A stretch of 64,000 bases of DNA from Perkinsus marinus ATCC 50983. Its lineage: Eukaryota > Perkinsozoa > Perkinsida > Perkinsidae. Positions within the stretch are counted from its first letter, which is position 1. The number at the start of each line of letters is the position of its first letter. This document shows positions 35,801 to 46,356 of the stretch, piece by piece. The DNA lies in NCBI RefSeq assembly GCF_000006405.1, contig NW_003210538.1, positions 153,110-217,109 on the forward strand, written 5' to 3'. The translations under genes were made by a program, and so were the position numbers. Under the pieces are notes generated by a model. The model searched no databases, was not told the DNA's origin, and was given only the letters and a program-made list of their open reading frames with translations.

Positions 35801-38800
35801 TGAGGTCGACTGTAGATGGACAAGCTCGAATTCACAATGGATATCTTGTCTCAGATCAATGACGACAGCGACAAAGTGTTCGTCTATAACTGTGAAGGCG
35901 TCTCATCGGACATCGCCGTTCAAGGCACTTCGTACACCGTCAAGGCAAGGCCTCGGCGCATCGGGTCTCTCGATAACCCTCCCTTATTGAACTATCAACA
36001 CCCTCAAAGGCCATCGAATTATCTATACAGGTTTTGTGTGGAACTTCCACTGTTCACGTAACCTTTCCCAGCCAAGAACTTGGAGTTGCTTTCGCTCGCT
36101 ATTTCGGCGGCATGCACAACGCTAATGTAAGCATAAGAACATTTATGCAATCACTAGGCGAGTCTAGCTACCACTGCTGCGCGGTATCACAGAAAATCAT
36201 CACAGTATGTTATCATGCAGATTGAATCTGATGCGGAGTTCATCGGATCGTGTCCGAGTGCCGTCATTGGCACCGGTGGTGTTCACGAGTTGAAACACGC
36301 TCGGCTGCGAGAAGAGACAGGCACCGGTGAAGTGAAGAGGATTCTTGTTGTGAGACACTTCCAAGCACGTTTGAGTCTTGCGGAATTTCAACCTTGTGAG
36401 GTTCACGGAGAAGAGAAAGAGCTCAGCTGTTCTAACATTGTGAACCCTCCACAGTTCGATGACGGTGTGTACAAGATATCAGTCATTTGTGAATCGAAGC
36501 CTGTCACGATCACTTGCACGGACTCCGATCCAGCTGTGCTCCTCGCCACTAGATGGGGTGCATATCCTCGTTCGGAGGTCAGTTTTCTAACCGAGAGGCT
36601 GGGGGGCATTAGTTACGATGTTTCTATTCAGCTCGGAGTTGAGCTCTATCCTGGAGTGTGTTCGAGCGCTCGACTGGGGAATGACGAAGGTTGGACTGTC
36701 ACACGACAGACCGTCACCATGACAGGAGCAAGCAGGAGTTTCGTGGTAGGTCTACATTAAAGTGGCAACATAACTTTTTCGGAGCGCCTTGGTTACTCTC
36801 GCACTCTTGCACAGCTCCGGTGGCTCAATCGGATAGAGCGTTGGACTTCTAATCCAAAGGTTGCGGGTTCAAGTCCCGCCCGGAGTATTTTTTCTGTTCA
36901 TCCTCTATCCTCGAGTTGCAGGTTGAGAAGGCTGGAACTTCCACCCAAGTCACTTGCGACGGGCTGCAGCAAAATCCACAAATCGTATCTGATGGAGTCG
37001 AAATAAGCATTGACTGCCGTGAGGGAAGTTCTGGAACCCCTAAGAAGGTGAGATGTGGGTAGACAAACGGGGAACTTGATTTTTTGTGGTGATTTATTTT
37101 ACTTTTACGACTGAATGCGTAGTGATACGAATATTTCAGTTGGAACTGCTCTGCAGTACTCCGTTCGACGCTATCAGGGTATGCAAAGGACCTCTGTTTG
37201 AGAAACAAGATGCTGTGGTGAGTCTAGGTGTATCCTTTCCTGTGGGTACCTGTCATCAGGTGGAAGTCGGCAGCAGAGTTCGCAGCGCCTGCGACACTGT
37301 CACAGTCTCTGGTCAGTCGACATCGATGCACCTGACATCAGCAAGCATACAGGGCACGACTGTGGTCGTCGATGTAGGGTATCGGCTCATTCTCTTCTGG
37401 CTACTTCCCATCTCTAGGTTGCGGCTGCTGATGAGTCGAACGCACAACAGTTCTCTTGCACACATTTCTTTGGATCTCCCGAGGCCACTGATCATCAGAC
37501 TCTCGTTCTCCGTGCGCAGTGCGGAGAGGAGGTGGATCATACGAAACCAGGAAGATCCTAACTGGCAACCACCTCCCTTAGATATTAAACTTTGAATGCA
37601 AGGACACGGCTGCGGCGCTGCAGCTAGCTACGTTTGGGCAGATCGACCAGCCAGCAGTAAGTCGATCGTGTACGTTAGGAAAGTCACAGTCTATATTGTA
37701 GATCGCCCTCCAGCAAGGATTGATCAACTCTTGCGCTGAGGTGAAACAGGAAGGTATTTCGAATGCATTCACTCTATCAAAGGTGACACGTGAGTTGGAA
37801 TCTGTCGAGTTGTATGTTAAACTGGTAGGCTACGTACCGGCCTAGCTTCGTGAAGACATCGGGTTACTCCTTCGTCATTGGCTCGGAGCAGGATCTTAAA
37901 AGATGGTTAACGGTACGGAGGCCATGTTCCCGGGGATGAGACCGATTTCGACAGATTACACTGAGAAACGATGACGAGCCGGGTTACGAAGACTCTGACT
38001 TTTTGCTCTCCTGCAACGCCGTGGGCTCTTCACCAGAGCCACTCTCCGCCCTTGATAGGAGCGCTGACAAGTACAAAGTAACCGTGGACTGTGAAAGCGC
38101 TCGAGGAACGGGTGGGAACACCAAAGTAGAGGTAGGTGCGGTAACTATCACCATTTTGTTGGATAAATTGAACATCAGGTGTTATGTGATGATTTCCATA
38201 ACGCCATGCAACTTGCTACAGTTTGGGGCTCTCTGGATAGTTCACAACCGGTAGGTTCCGCTACATCAACGCTCCATCTGTCGCACTTCCAATCTGTAGG
38301 CGAATATAGAGTTGAAAAGCCTGCATACTCATCTGAAGGCAGCATGGCTTGACACTACGAAAGTGGAACCCGATACGGTTCGCATGTTCGTCGCGCGCCC
38401 CGAGGGAGAAAAGGACGAGGGAAGCATCCTTCAGGCAAGTCTAGAAGCCGTGGAGAGGAGAGACTCTTTCCTTTTTTAGATTCGCTCAAGCTCCTACAAG
38501 TGCGACCCTAATGCAGCGCACCGCGTTTACTTCAAGCAATTCTTCTACTATGTTACTATGCATTGTAACGAGCTTTCACAGGATAAGGTCACCCTGGGGG
38601 AGCCACACAAGGTGACGCTCATTGCCAACAATGAAGAGGCTGCGCTCACTATCGCGCGAGCCTTTGCTAAGATACCTGTTGACAAGGTAAGAACTATTCG
38701 TTATTGTTGAACTCCCACTGTCAAGTGTGCCTTGCTGAAAATCGTCCATGGCAGGTGTGGATTGATCACACGCTGTACTTCGCTGGCGAGGAAGGAGCTA

Positions 38801-39675
38801 CTATGATCGGCGATACCCAGACTGCTTTGACGGAGGCATACGTGAAGGTCTTCCCGAGAGAGTACCTACTGGATGTAAGGACTCTATAGCGTTGTGGAGA
38901 ATTGAAGCTTGGCTCGCTTATTAGTTCAGCGGCGCGTTCCAGTACAGCTGCAATGAAGCCTCGCAGGCTCCGAAGTACACGTCAGACAATAGGTATGAAG
39001 TTACGCTAACATGTGGCAAGCGTGACGATGATGATGAGCCGGAGCAAAAAGATCAAGTCGTGACCATCGCCTTCTCCACGGATTCCAAGGCCATTGGTTT
39101 CTCTAATGCATTTGGAGGCCTACTGTACCACGAGGTGAGGAATGACTCAGCCGGTCGAGGAGTCTATCCAGTAGCTTTGTCATCAGGTTGAGTTCGATTC
39201 CACTATCCTTCATACTGTGGACTACATCTCACTCGTAGCAGAACAGCATATGCAAAGGGAAGAGATATACCCACTCAAGAGAGCTACCGTGGAGTTCGAT
39301 CTCAATGGTCGTCTCACTTCTCGTCGTATCGAGGTGAGCTGATGCCCAGCTTGTGGCCGCGCCCTCATCTTCCTTTCTCAGTTTTTACGTGCGGATGAGC
39401 ATTACGGAGGTGGCAACGGCAAACGCACTTATCACCCCGTTAAATTCGAGTGCGATGAGGAGCTCCTCCTTGACCGCAAGGCTGATACATCTGGTCGCAT
39501 CATCGCCGCGACAGTAACTGCGACATGTGTTGAGACCTATGGTGGATTCCATCAGCAACATAGCGATAAGATTAAGGTTGCTATGGCCTTCCGGAGATCC
39601 CCTGATGCTGCGGAACCTTTCATGAACTGGTGGCGCGGAAACTTTAAAGTTGTTGATAATAAAGAGGTGTTATAG
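32806..39675 (+). CDS. Large secreted multi-repeat protein, unrecognised domain
   Basis: The ATG at 32806 starts a signal peptide (STLIVFGSLIFVTGGVQ). The first intron (33073-33116) joins in frame to TVGEARGTFTKHSCEQVK. The rest is a series of about 12-14 diverged units of roughly 110-140 residues, each split over two or more exons. Each unit ends with the same pattern: V-x-x-x-C, then a strand, then A..(F/L)A..(W/F)G. Examples: YEVQTKCDG...AVDFAVRWGHLQ; LRVTCTKEN...TSFATIWGAYT; VVKTKCQGR...WRFSAQWSHF; VVTTCGLSI...YDFAMQWGQY; ISVICESKP...VLLATRWGAYP; VTLTCGKRD...IGFSNAFGGL. It stops at 39673-39675 after NWWRGNFKVVDNKEVL. No transmembrane segment is seen at the end, so it is probably secreted or surface-associated. 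I do not recognise the domain; a beta-sandwich fold is a guess. One intron contains a tRNA-Arg. It might be two adjacent genes, but I see no internal stop plus new signal peptide. Confidence 0.75.
36814..36887 (+). tRNA. tRNA-Arg (TCT)
   Basis: Acceptor GCTCCGG pairs with CCGGAGT, A discriminator at 36887. The D-arm is GGCTCAATCGGATAGAGC; anticodon arm TTGGA-CTTCTAA-TCCAA gives TCT. The T-arm is GCGGG-TTCAAGT-CCCGC. A T6 run follows. It lies in intron 36746-36921 of the multi-repeat gene, whose flanking exons join in phase 0 (SRSFV|VEKAGTST). Confidence 0.95.
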
Positions 39676-40019
39676 GCCAATGAGGCTTGAGCTACGATGT
39701 TAAAGTATTTTACTTGTTATTTAATAAAGGCTTGTGGGAATTGTGCTTCAGCATGATGTTTTTATGTACTTCGTGTAATGTACCGAGATGCGTGTTTATC
39801 AGTTGTTATGGTCGTCAAATCTGTTGCGTTGGTCAGTAGAAGAGTCGCAGTAAGCAAGTGACCATTAGGACGAGACCGTGGGATAATGAAATTGGGCACA
39901 CGCCGTTTAGATCTCAAACGACGATTCATGAAAGTGTGACATGCATCTCCGATGTCCTCATTACTACACCTTTTCAATCTCAAATTCAACAAGTGGGAGG
40001 ACAAATTAGATAGATGAAA

Positions 40020-40170
40020 TTTGATTTTTGACGAGTGAAAGGAGTTTTCACGAAATGAAAGTTCAAATTCGAAATGAAAGTTCGATTTTCGTAGACCGGT
40101 TGAAAGTGAAAGTTCAAATTCGTAAATGAAATTTATGAATTCGGAAACGCAAGTTCAAATTCGTCGAACA
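40020..40170. repeat. Degenerate short tandem repeat
   Basis: Repeated occurrences of GAAATGAAAGTTC and AAGTTCAAATTCG, irregularly spaced. No open frame crosses it. Confidence 0.65.
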
Positions 40171-40196
40171 CAAGACCAATTTCGACCAATGAAAGC

Positions 40197-40224
40197 TCAC
40201 GAATCCATACTTATGGATTCGTGA
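40197..40224. repeat. Perfect 13-bp hairpin
   Basis: TCACGAATCCATA (40197-40209), two-base loop CT, exact reverse complement (40212-40224). It sits just after the degenerate repeat. Confidence 0.9.
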
Positions 40225-41542
40225 TGAAAAAGCATTCGTCGGGACAGCGGTTGTGACAGGGAAATGTTTCGCTCTGTTATCATCGTGAGAGCGCCGTTAA
40301 TGAGGTTATCCGCATAAGCAGCCTTTCGTAGGCTGACGAGAATGTGGCTTTGCCTCTCTCCTTTGCGATGTACTGTAGCGGTGCATGCAAAGCACAGGAG
40401 TCCTCGGCCTGCATGCCAGTATATGATGCCACGTTGAAATCACATTTGTAGCAGAAGATTGTCATCGATAGACGGAATGGAGCGTCCCCTTGCTAAGGCT
40501 ATTAACTTTTAGATTGCCGTGATCTCTTGGCAGCCTCCTGATGGGTGTTGCGAATGCAATCGCCGTAGAGATCGCACGGCGCAATGGATGCATTTGACTG
40601 ATGCCGCCTCCACCTCACACTCCGAGCATGCACTGTTCGATGAGCACTCTGAATGGTCCACTCTATAGTATGTTGAATGCACTGCGACCATACACGCATC
40701 GCGGAAAATGTGATGGCAACTACCGCTCACCCAGCACCCCTTCGCACTCGATATAGCAACTGTGGAAGACCGACTCCAATAAAAGTACGGTCACTGCTTA
40801 GGATTGGCCTGAATCATGACGTTCGACGAAAGCAATGTGCAGATATCACGTCACGAATATTCCACTGTCGAACCATGTAGAACAAAATAGCTCAGAATGA
40901 GCGGGATAAGACACTACCCCCCACTTCCTGAGCTGTTTCTACGTTATATATGCATCTCTCTCCCATTCCGCGTCACTCATTTCCTATTTCTGGGAGTCCT
41001 GGATTCGAATCGACTTTACCCAATCGTTGAGCTCATCAGGGCAGTCTATACTGTATACATGGCCAACCCCCAACGTGACCTCCATCCATGCTGGGCTTCC
41101 CTCGTCAACTCTTGTGACAACCCTCCACTCCCAACGATGTCTACCTGAAACTCGCAATTCAACTTGTGCAGTCGATAGACATGTAGGTCATCTACGATCT
41201 CCGTGTCGAGCTTCTATCCACCCCTACATGAGAGGCATGCGGAAGCCATCACAATAGAGAGATTCCCAGGCAGCAATGAAACCTGTTTCACCAATACGGC
41301 TCCGGTGATGCAAGGCGAAACTTTACTGTTGAATTTCGGTGATATCGTACGGCATTGACTAACTTCCCAACTCAACAATTGTGTCGAAATCACCTTTCAA
41401 AAGTGCTATCGACAATGCTAAGCAACCTCGCCTTAATCGTCTCTAGAGGTTCTCACATTAGAGCTACACTCCGTGAGACTTTGTAAACAACCCACTAGTC
41501 TTAATCAGTGGCCTCCTCAGCGCCACCAGTACTGCTAGCCAC

Positions 41543-41642
41543 NNNNNNNNNNNNNNNNNNNNNNNNNNNNNNNNNNNNNNNNNNNNNNNNNNNNNNNNNN
41601 NNNNNNNNNNNNNNNNNNNNNNNNNNNNNNNNNNNNNNNNNN
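41543..41642. other. Assembly gap (100 N)
   Basis: Exactly 100 undetermined bases. It interrupts a possible minus-strand gene (next entry). Confidence 0.98.
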
Positions 41643-41795
41643 GTTGCTTACCCTTCTTCCCGATGCAGGGGCGGCCTTCTGACTACTACCAACGTTCCTC
41701 CTATGCAGAAGGTTTGTACGAGCGCCACCCACAGTCTGCGCAGGGGAGGCACCGTTGGGGGGAGTGTTCATGGTGGTTTCGGATCCCTTGGTCAT
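41643..41795 (-). CDS. Possible Sec61-beta-like N-terminus, cut by the gap
   Basis: The frame begins MTKGSETTMNTPPNGASPAQ and continues TVGGARTNLLHRRNVGSSQK then AAPASGRR before the N run. A low-complexity Ser/Ala/Gly-rich lead with a basic R-RRN segment resembles the cytosolic N-terminus of Sec61 beta, a small tail-anchored subunit of the ER translocon. The diagnostic part (the YTDD-PGLK-like motif and single membrane helix) would lie in or beyond the gap and is not visible. Sequence beyond the gap encodes VASSTGGAEEATD and a stop, which does not confirm it. Confidence 0.28.
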
Positions 41796-41821
41796 TTTAA
41801 AGAAAAATGTATCGTACTAAC

Positions 41822-41895
41822 CTAGTAGCAACTGAGCCAATGTCATTAGACCTAAATCGAAGACCTAACCCGCTCAGCCATAGGGCCACAACATA
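41822..41895 (-). tRNA. Leu-type tRNA-like sequence, degenerate
   Basis: The minus strand begins GGCCCTATGGCTGAGCGGGT, typical of the 5' half and D-arm of a tRNA-Leu. No clear T-arm or complementary 3' acceptor strand follows, and the anticodon stem is poor. Probably a pseudogene or an interrupted copy. Confidence 0.25.
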
Positions 41896-42188
41896 TCGAT
41901 AATTAAGGAAGGCGTGGTATGAAATTCTAGCCATCGACCACCACGAAAGCAAGAGAGAAATCGATTGCACGGGCGCGCGCTAAAACATCTTACCACTCCA
42001 CTCCGAAATCACGATCGACACCGGATCAACTCAACGCCCTATGGTGAGAGACACGTTCCGCTTGTTAGGAGCAAACGATGCACTTTATCGCTGAGGTTTT
42101 CCCCGTCCGTTATCAGAGAGAATACAACTTATAGTAAAGGGCGAATCTTTAATTTACCAAACCCAAGGCAGTCCAAGTCAGAGAAACG

Positions 42189-43301
42189 TCATTCTGTAGG
42201 ATAATAAGGTTTAGGTAAGCTCACAACCTCCCCGGGCCGTATCGGCAAGTCGTCCACTCTCGATGCATGCAGCTGCATCGCCGGCGCTGTGAACTTTCCG
42301 CAGCTACACTTAAGTCCATACCAATTCCAACTGCCCAGCTTGGCCCCACAGGTACACAGGAGCGTCTGCGTGCTGACAAACTCCGCTCCGCTGTTGGTCG
42401 ACTTAATAACGTCTACCATCCATTCCATAACTTCTATGAAGTAGCTGGTGCACTCCTTTCCACCATGAACAATGTTCATATCACCACACAGTGTTCGCGA
42501 ACACCGGCCACATCGCAGTCGTCGTCTCGTCCCCCTCCCAGGTCGTAAAGCAAGGATTGCCTCTCGCACTGCTTGCGGTCGGCTTTCGAATGAAAGACTA
42601 TATTTCCGACAGATACGTAGGTAAAGCACATGCGGCTCTTCAGCGTTCACCACCTTACTAAGGAGGAAGTTCACTTTCTCCTCAGGCCTCTCCTCCCCGA
42701 CCTCATCCCTATACAACTCGAGGAGAGCCCCCCGCCAGTCGAACCCCTCCTGCTTCGGCTCTTCAATCACAGCCCCCTCGGCAGTTGAATCAGCCAATCT
42801 TCTGCCTGCCCAATACTGCCGGTGCTCCTCTGTGTCGAGACTCATGTCAAACTTGTACGTGCTTCCCCACTGCCTCAGCTGCTGCCTGAAATTCTCTGAT
42901 ACCTCAATGCCCTCCTCCTTCTCATGGACCATCCCTTCGACCAGGTCGAAGTCGAGACCCCATGCCTTCATCAGATACGCGCAAATCACAGCCGCACTAC
43001 GGCACCTGCCAGCCTGGCAATGGACCAGCACTTTGCCATGGTGGTCGAGACAATACTTCATGAACCCCACAGCCTTATCGACATGCGGGAGGATGTCGTC
43101 CTTACCATCATCCCATAGCGGCACATATTCGAAAGCGATCCCCTCAGGAGCCTCTGCCAAGGTTTCCCCTTCAACTACAGCGTTGCATCTTAGTATTGCC
43201 GTGATGCCCCGTTTGCTGCGGAGACGGGACCTCTTCAAACAGGCATCAGCCGCCTCTTGATCTCCAATGAAGATTCCAGGGAAGATCTCATGTAGAATCA
43301 T
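42189..43301 (-). CDS. Dual-specificity phosphatase YVH1/DUSP12 with C-terminal zinc finger
   Basis: YVH1/DUSP12 dephosphorylates proteins and, in yeast, releases Mrt4 during late 60S ribosome assembly through its zinc-binding tail. This is a single exon of 370 residues. It begins MILHEIFPGIFIGDQEAA, the usual DSP entry strand. The catalytic loop VHCQAGRCRSAAVICAYLM has the HCx5R residues H94, C95 and R101, and the general-acid aspartate is likely within PLWDDGKDD (62-69). The C-terminal third has RLRCGRCSRTLCGD, then LLCTCGAKLGSWNWYGLKCS and CGKFTAPAMQLHASRVDDLP, the characteristic zinc finger of this family. The length is close to other YVH1 proteins. The ATG at 43301 is the natural start. 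Catalytic and zinc-binding residues are intact. Confidence 0.92.
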   Translation of the reverse strand: MILHEIFPGIFIGDQEAADACLKRSRLRSKRGITAILRCNAVVEGETLAEAPEGIAFEYVPLWDDGKDDILPHVDKAVGFMKYCLDHHGKVLVHCQAGRCRSAAVICAYLMKAWGLDFDLVEGMVHEKEEGIEVSENFRQQLRQWGSTYKFDMSLDTEEHRQYWAGRRLADSTAEGAVIEEPKQEGFDWRGALLELYRDEVGEERPEEKVNFLLSKVVNAEEPHVLYLRICRKYSLSFESRPQAVREAILALRPGRGTRRRLRCGRCSRTLCGDMNIVHGGKECTSYFIEVMEWMVDVIKSTNSGAEFVSTQTLLCTCGAKLGSWNWYGLKCSCGKFTAPAMQLHASRVDDLPIRPGEVVSLPKPYYPTE

Positions 43302-43390
43302 CTCAAAGCTGACCGATTAGCGACAATCGTTACCACCCTTCACTCAACAGAGGGAACATCAAACAGAAACTCTGCATGACAAATAACTGT

Positions 43391-44093
43391 TCACAGACTA
43401 CCGTTCTCGCTCTTCGAATCTTCATCGTCATCAACTTCCACGATTTCCCACTCCTCTAGCAGTTCCTGCTCCCTTTTTATCTGCTGCAAGACTTTCGCTA
43501 TGCGGTCCTCCGATCCCTCGCGCCATTCCTGAGAAACTCCACTGTCCCCGAGTCCTGACGATAGCATATTAGACCTGCAGCATCTTATTCTGATACGTGT
43601 TGTGCAAGGCGGCAGTCTCCTGACGAGACGTTCGCTCATCCTGATGTCGCTGCATCCTCTGCTGGGGAGTCTCGGGTATTCTCTCCCGCCTCTTGAAATT
43701 GAGATTCTTATACTGACCAAACATAAATGAGCGGAGCGAAGCACTTCCAAAACTAATTACCGCGGCATATATGTAGTAGAGTACAAGGGAAAATACTGCG
43801 AGCCTTAGAGCTGAGTCCCACTTGTAGAAAGTCTTCACATCATGCGTTAGCAGCCACCAGAAGCCGGCCCCGATGGGGGTGTGCTTGGGCTCGTCGAACC
43901 ACTGATATGTGCGATTCATACGGTCCTTCCATCGTTCAGCAAACGGTTTCTTTTCTCCATCTGGATCTGCTGAGATCCACTGACGCAGCTTTAGTCTGAC
44001 TGAGGATACGCCACGCTGCTGTATGAGCGCACACGGCGGTCGAGAGAAGGCGGGGAACGTGAAGGAAGCAGCCAAAAGCCGCAAGCCTGGCAT
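43391..44093 (-). CDS. Mitochondrial membrane protein, unknown family
   Basis: The N-terminus MPGLRLLAASFTFPAFSRPP, followed by a basic stretch, looks like a mitochondrial presequence. One membrane helix is clear (LRLAVFSLVLYYIYAAVISF), preceded by GAGFWWLLTHDVKTFYKWDS. Then comes a charged tail: KNLNFKRRERIPETPQQRM. A short intron starting GTCTAATATG joins NKMLQ in frame to EWREGSEDRIAKVLQQIKRE, and the protein ends EDSKSENGSL at 43391. The layout (presequence, one helix, charged coiled tail) suits a small inner-membrane or respiratory-complex accessory subunit, but I do not recognise it. Confidence 0.62.
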
Positions 44094-44250
44094 GGCGGGG
44101 GAACACCAACCTCAACTCACGAAAGTCTGTAACAGAGCGAGCCCGAGCAGCGCTCCGTCAAAAATCCCAAGATTATGTGTAGGGCTCTTCAGTTGCCTCC
44201 ACTTCACATCAACAGAGGCAGCCTCGTTGAGATGAAACATTACAGTTGAA

Positions 44251-44968
44251 TCATTCGAGCAGATACGAGGAGACTCTGCTACCGACGGCTCTGGCCATAT
44301 GCCGACCATAAGGCACATAGGAAAGAGCATACCAAATCACTGCACAGCACTGGGTAATCACTAACAGGATGATCAGCAACCGCTGCTCAGGCCATTTGAA
44401 GCAGATCACCAGGGTAATGACCATCGAGATCAAGTATCTAAGGCGCTTCCTATTGGAATCTGGGCCTGACCTCTCCGCTCACATTGAAGCTGCCCAGGCC
44501 CGATGCTTCTGACTCATGTTACGCCATTGCCTTTCTGGGCCCACTAGAAAAACAGTAGAACCTAGCTCACAGAGATTCCCGATTGTGTAACTGAGATCAT
44601 CAGTCTTGATGACCAGTAGTGAATGTCGAGCTCAAGCCCTCCATACGCGAGTGCGAATCGCAGCGGTTTTCCCAGCATTAACCACTTTAAAGAGCCCATT
44701 GAGGCTATCGTCGTTAGCAACCCGAATGAAAAGCATACGGCCCATCCTATAACCTGAGTTACATCCCTGCACTACCAACACAGATTATCCACGAACAGAC
44801 CCTCTGCTTCAAGCTCAGTCCTGGGCAAAGGCAAGCGATCATTCCACTATCGTCTTCGGCAGCCTCGGGACTCTCGGAGAGGCTGGCGGACAACCATGGT
44901 AAGTTGAAGTTGGGCCGCCAGTCAGTCGAGACCACACCTGAGTTCACTGGTTCGCTAGGCATGGTCAA
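44251..44968 (-). CDS. SFT2-like Golgi transport membrane protein
   Basis: SFT2 proteins are four-helix Golgi proteins linked to retrograde endosome-to-Golgi traffic and t-SNARE function. The start MTMPSEPVNSGV (44968) precedes an acidic stretch and CLCPGLSLKQRVCSWIICV, matching the family's C.SLS...R..GF entry to helix 1. After introns comes the block YTIGNLCELGSTVFLVGPER then QWRNM, matching the TLGN...FL.GP..Q...M signature. The last exon has MVITLVICFKW and LLIILLVITQCCAVIWYALS, then YVPYGR, matching the closing helices and Y(I/V)P.G. The stop is at 44251-44253. The middle exon edges are approximate. Confidence 0.78.
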
Positions 44969-45630
44969 ACTAGGAGTTCTCTAGAAGAGCATAGTTATAC
45001 ATGTCTGGCGTTGTGGATGATACCAGTCATGAGCAAAATGGTGATTGATCTCAATTCGCCTGTCGAATCGAGCCTTGAGTAGATCGCCGGCGACTAGAAA
45101 ATTCGTGCATCTGCAGGAATAAAGTTGTGACGATGGCGTGGCAGAAGAAAGTAAGTTGACCGACATTGTGGCACACTGTGCCTTTACGTGTGCCTTGCAC
45201 AGTGTTACCGGTTGTACATGATCCGCCGTACTTTGTCTTCGGAACGATAACGGCAGGTCGAACGTGTCTGACCTTTTCATAGTTCTCGTTACCGGCCTGA
45301 GCAGTGTGATGCTGTGCGCCGAAGACCATTTGACTCACAGTGTTACATTGCCGACTGTAACGAAGTTGGAAAGAATGCAGGGAGAGCCCCGAAGCCGTTG
45401 GAGACGTACAGGCAAAGGTGGGCGCGGCTAGAGAGCATTTGAGGTAGCTTCTCTGTGGACTTTCCTATAGTAGATATAGGCGATCCTAGACAGGAAAGAT
45501 AGCGTTTTCTGATAGCAAAAACTATTTTATATGGATGGACACCGCTTGTCCGCTCCTGCACAGAGAACCACGCATCAGCCGGGAAGGAAGTTCCTTCCCG
45601 GCGCGTATGTTTATTAACGCATGTGCAATA
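44969..45630. other. Interval with unrecognised open frames
   Basis: Minus-strand frames at 45051-45338 and 45343-45561 have no identifiable domains, start context or splice support. The promoter of the SFT2-like gene should lie here. Confidence 0.35.
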
Positions 45631-46200
45631 CTAATCCTCTGGCATAACTGCCCCATTCACCCAAAACACTTCCGACATGTGGCTCTTATGTGAAACCAAG
45701 CATCGAATCAGTGTTATTACCAGCGTTCGTATCATCCTAATCCTCTGGCATAACTGCCCCATTCACCCAAAACACTTCCGACATGTGGCTCTTATGTGAA
45801 ACCAAGCATCGAATCAGTGTTATTACCAGCGTTCGTATCATCCTAATCCTCTGGCGTAACTGCCCCATTCACCCAAAACACTTCCGACATGTGGCTCTTA
45901 TGTGAAACCAAGCATCGAATCAATGTTATTACCAGCGTTTGGATCATCCTAATCTACTGGCATAACTGCCCCATTCACCCAAAACACTTCCGACATGTGG
46001 CTCTTATGTGAAACCAAGCATCGAATCAATGTTATTACCAGCGTTTGTATCATCCTAATCTACTGGCATAACTGCCCCATTCACCTGAACGACTACTGAT
46101 ATGATTGAAACCAAGCATCAAATCGGTGTTTATTATCAGCGCTTGTATCATTATTATTCACTGGCATAACTGCCCCATCCACCTGAACGACTTCTGATAT
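45631..46200. repeat. Tandem array, about 5.5 copies of a 106-bp unit
   Basis: Unit starts at 45631, 45737, 45843, 45949 and 46055, each exactly 106 bp apart, with a sixth diverged and shorter start near 46153. The unit contains CTCTGGCATAACTGCCCCAT and CTCTTATGTGAAACCAAGCA. Copies 1-3 are almost identical and copies 4-6 diverge progressively toward the EF-1alpha gene. The array lies just downstream of that gene's 3' end (46357). Confidence 0.95.
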
Positions 46201-46356
46201 AATCCTCTCATGGGTAGTTCACAGGCAAATTGCCTCCCACCGAATAAACCGGTTATTCTAAACTTTGCACTTACTAACAACACAACAGTTGGCTGCTCAC
46301 GAATGCACAACGATCGGTAGAAAGTATACCAAACAACAGAAGAAACCTCTTGACAA

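Larger units (their letters stand above)
39676..41542. other. Intergenic, repeat-bearing, no supported gene
   Basis: Between 40020 and 40170 the words AAATGAAAGTTCAAATTCG recur in degenerate form. A perfect hairpin follows at 40197-40224. Open frames at 40280-40465 (-), 40502-40730 (-) and 40677-41257 (+) show no recognisable motif. A B-box-like GGATTCGAAT lies at 41001-41010 with no tRNA around it. Confidence 0.4.

Noticed and set aside
41001-41010. B-box-like GGATTCGAAT
   Set aside because: No A box, T-run or stem structure around it; a ten-base match alone is expected by chance at this scale.
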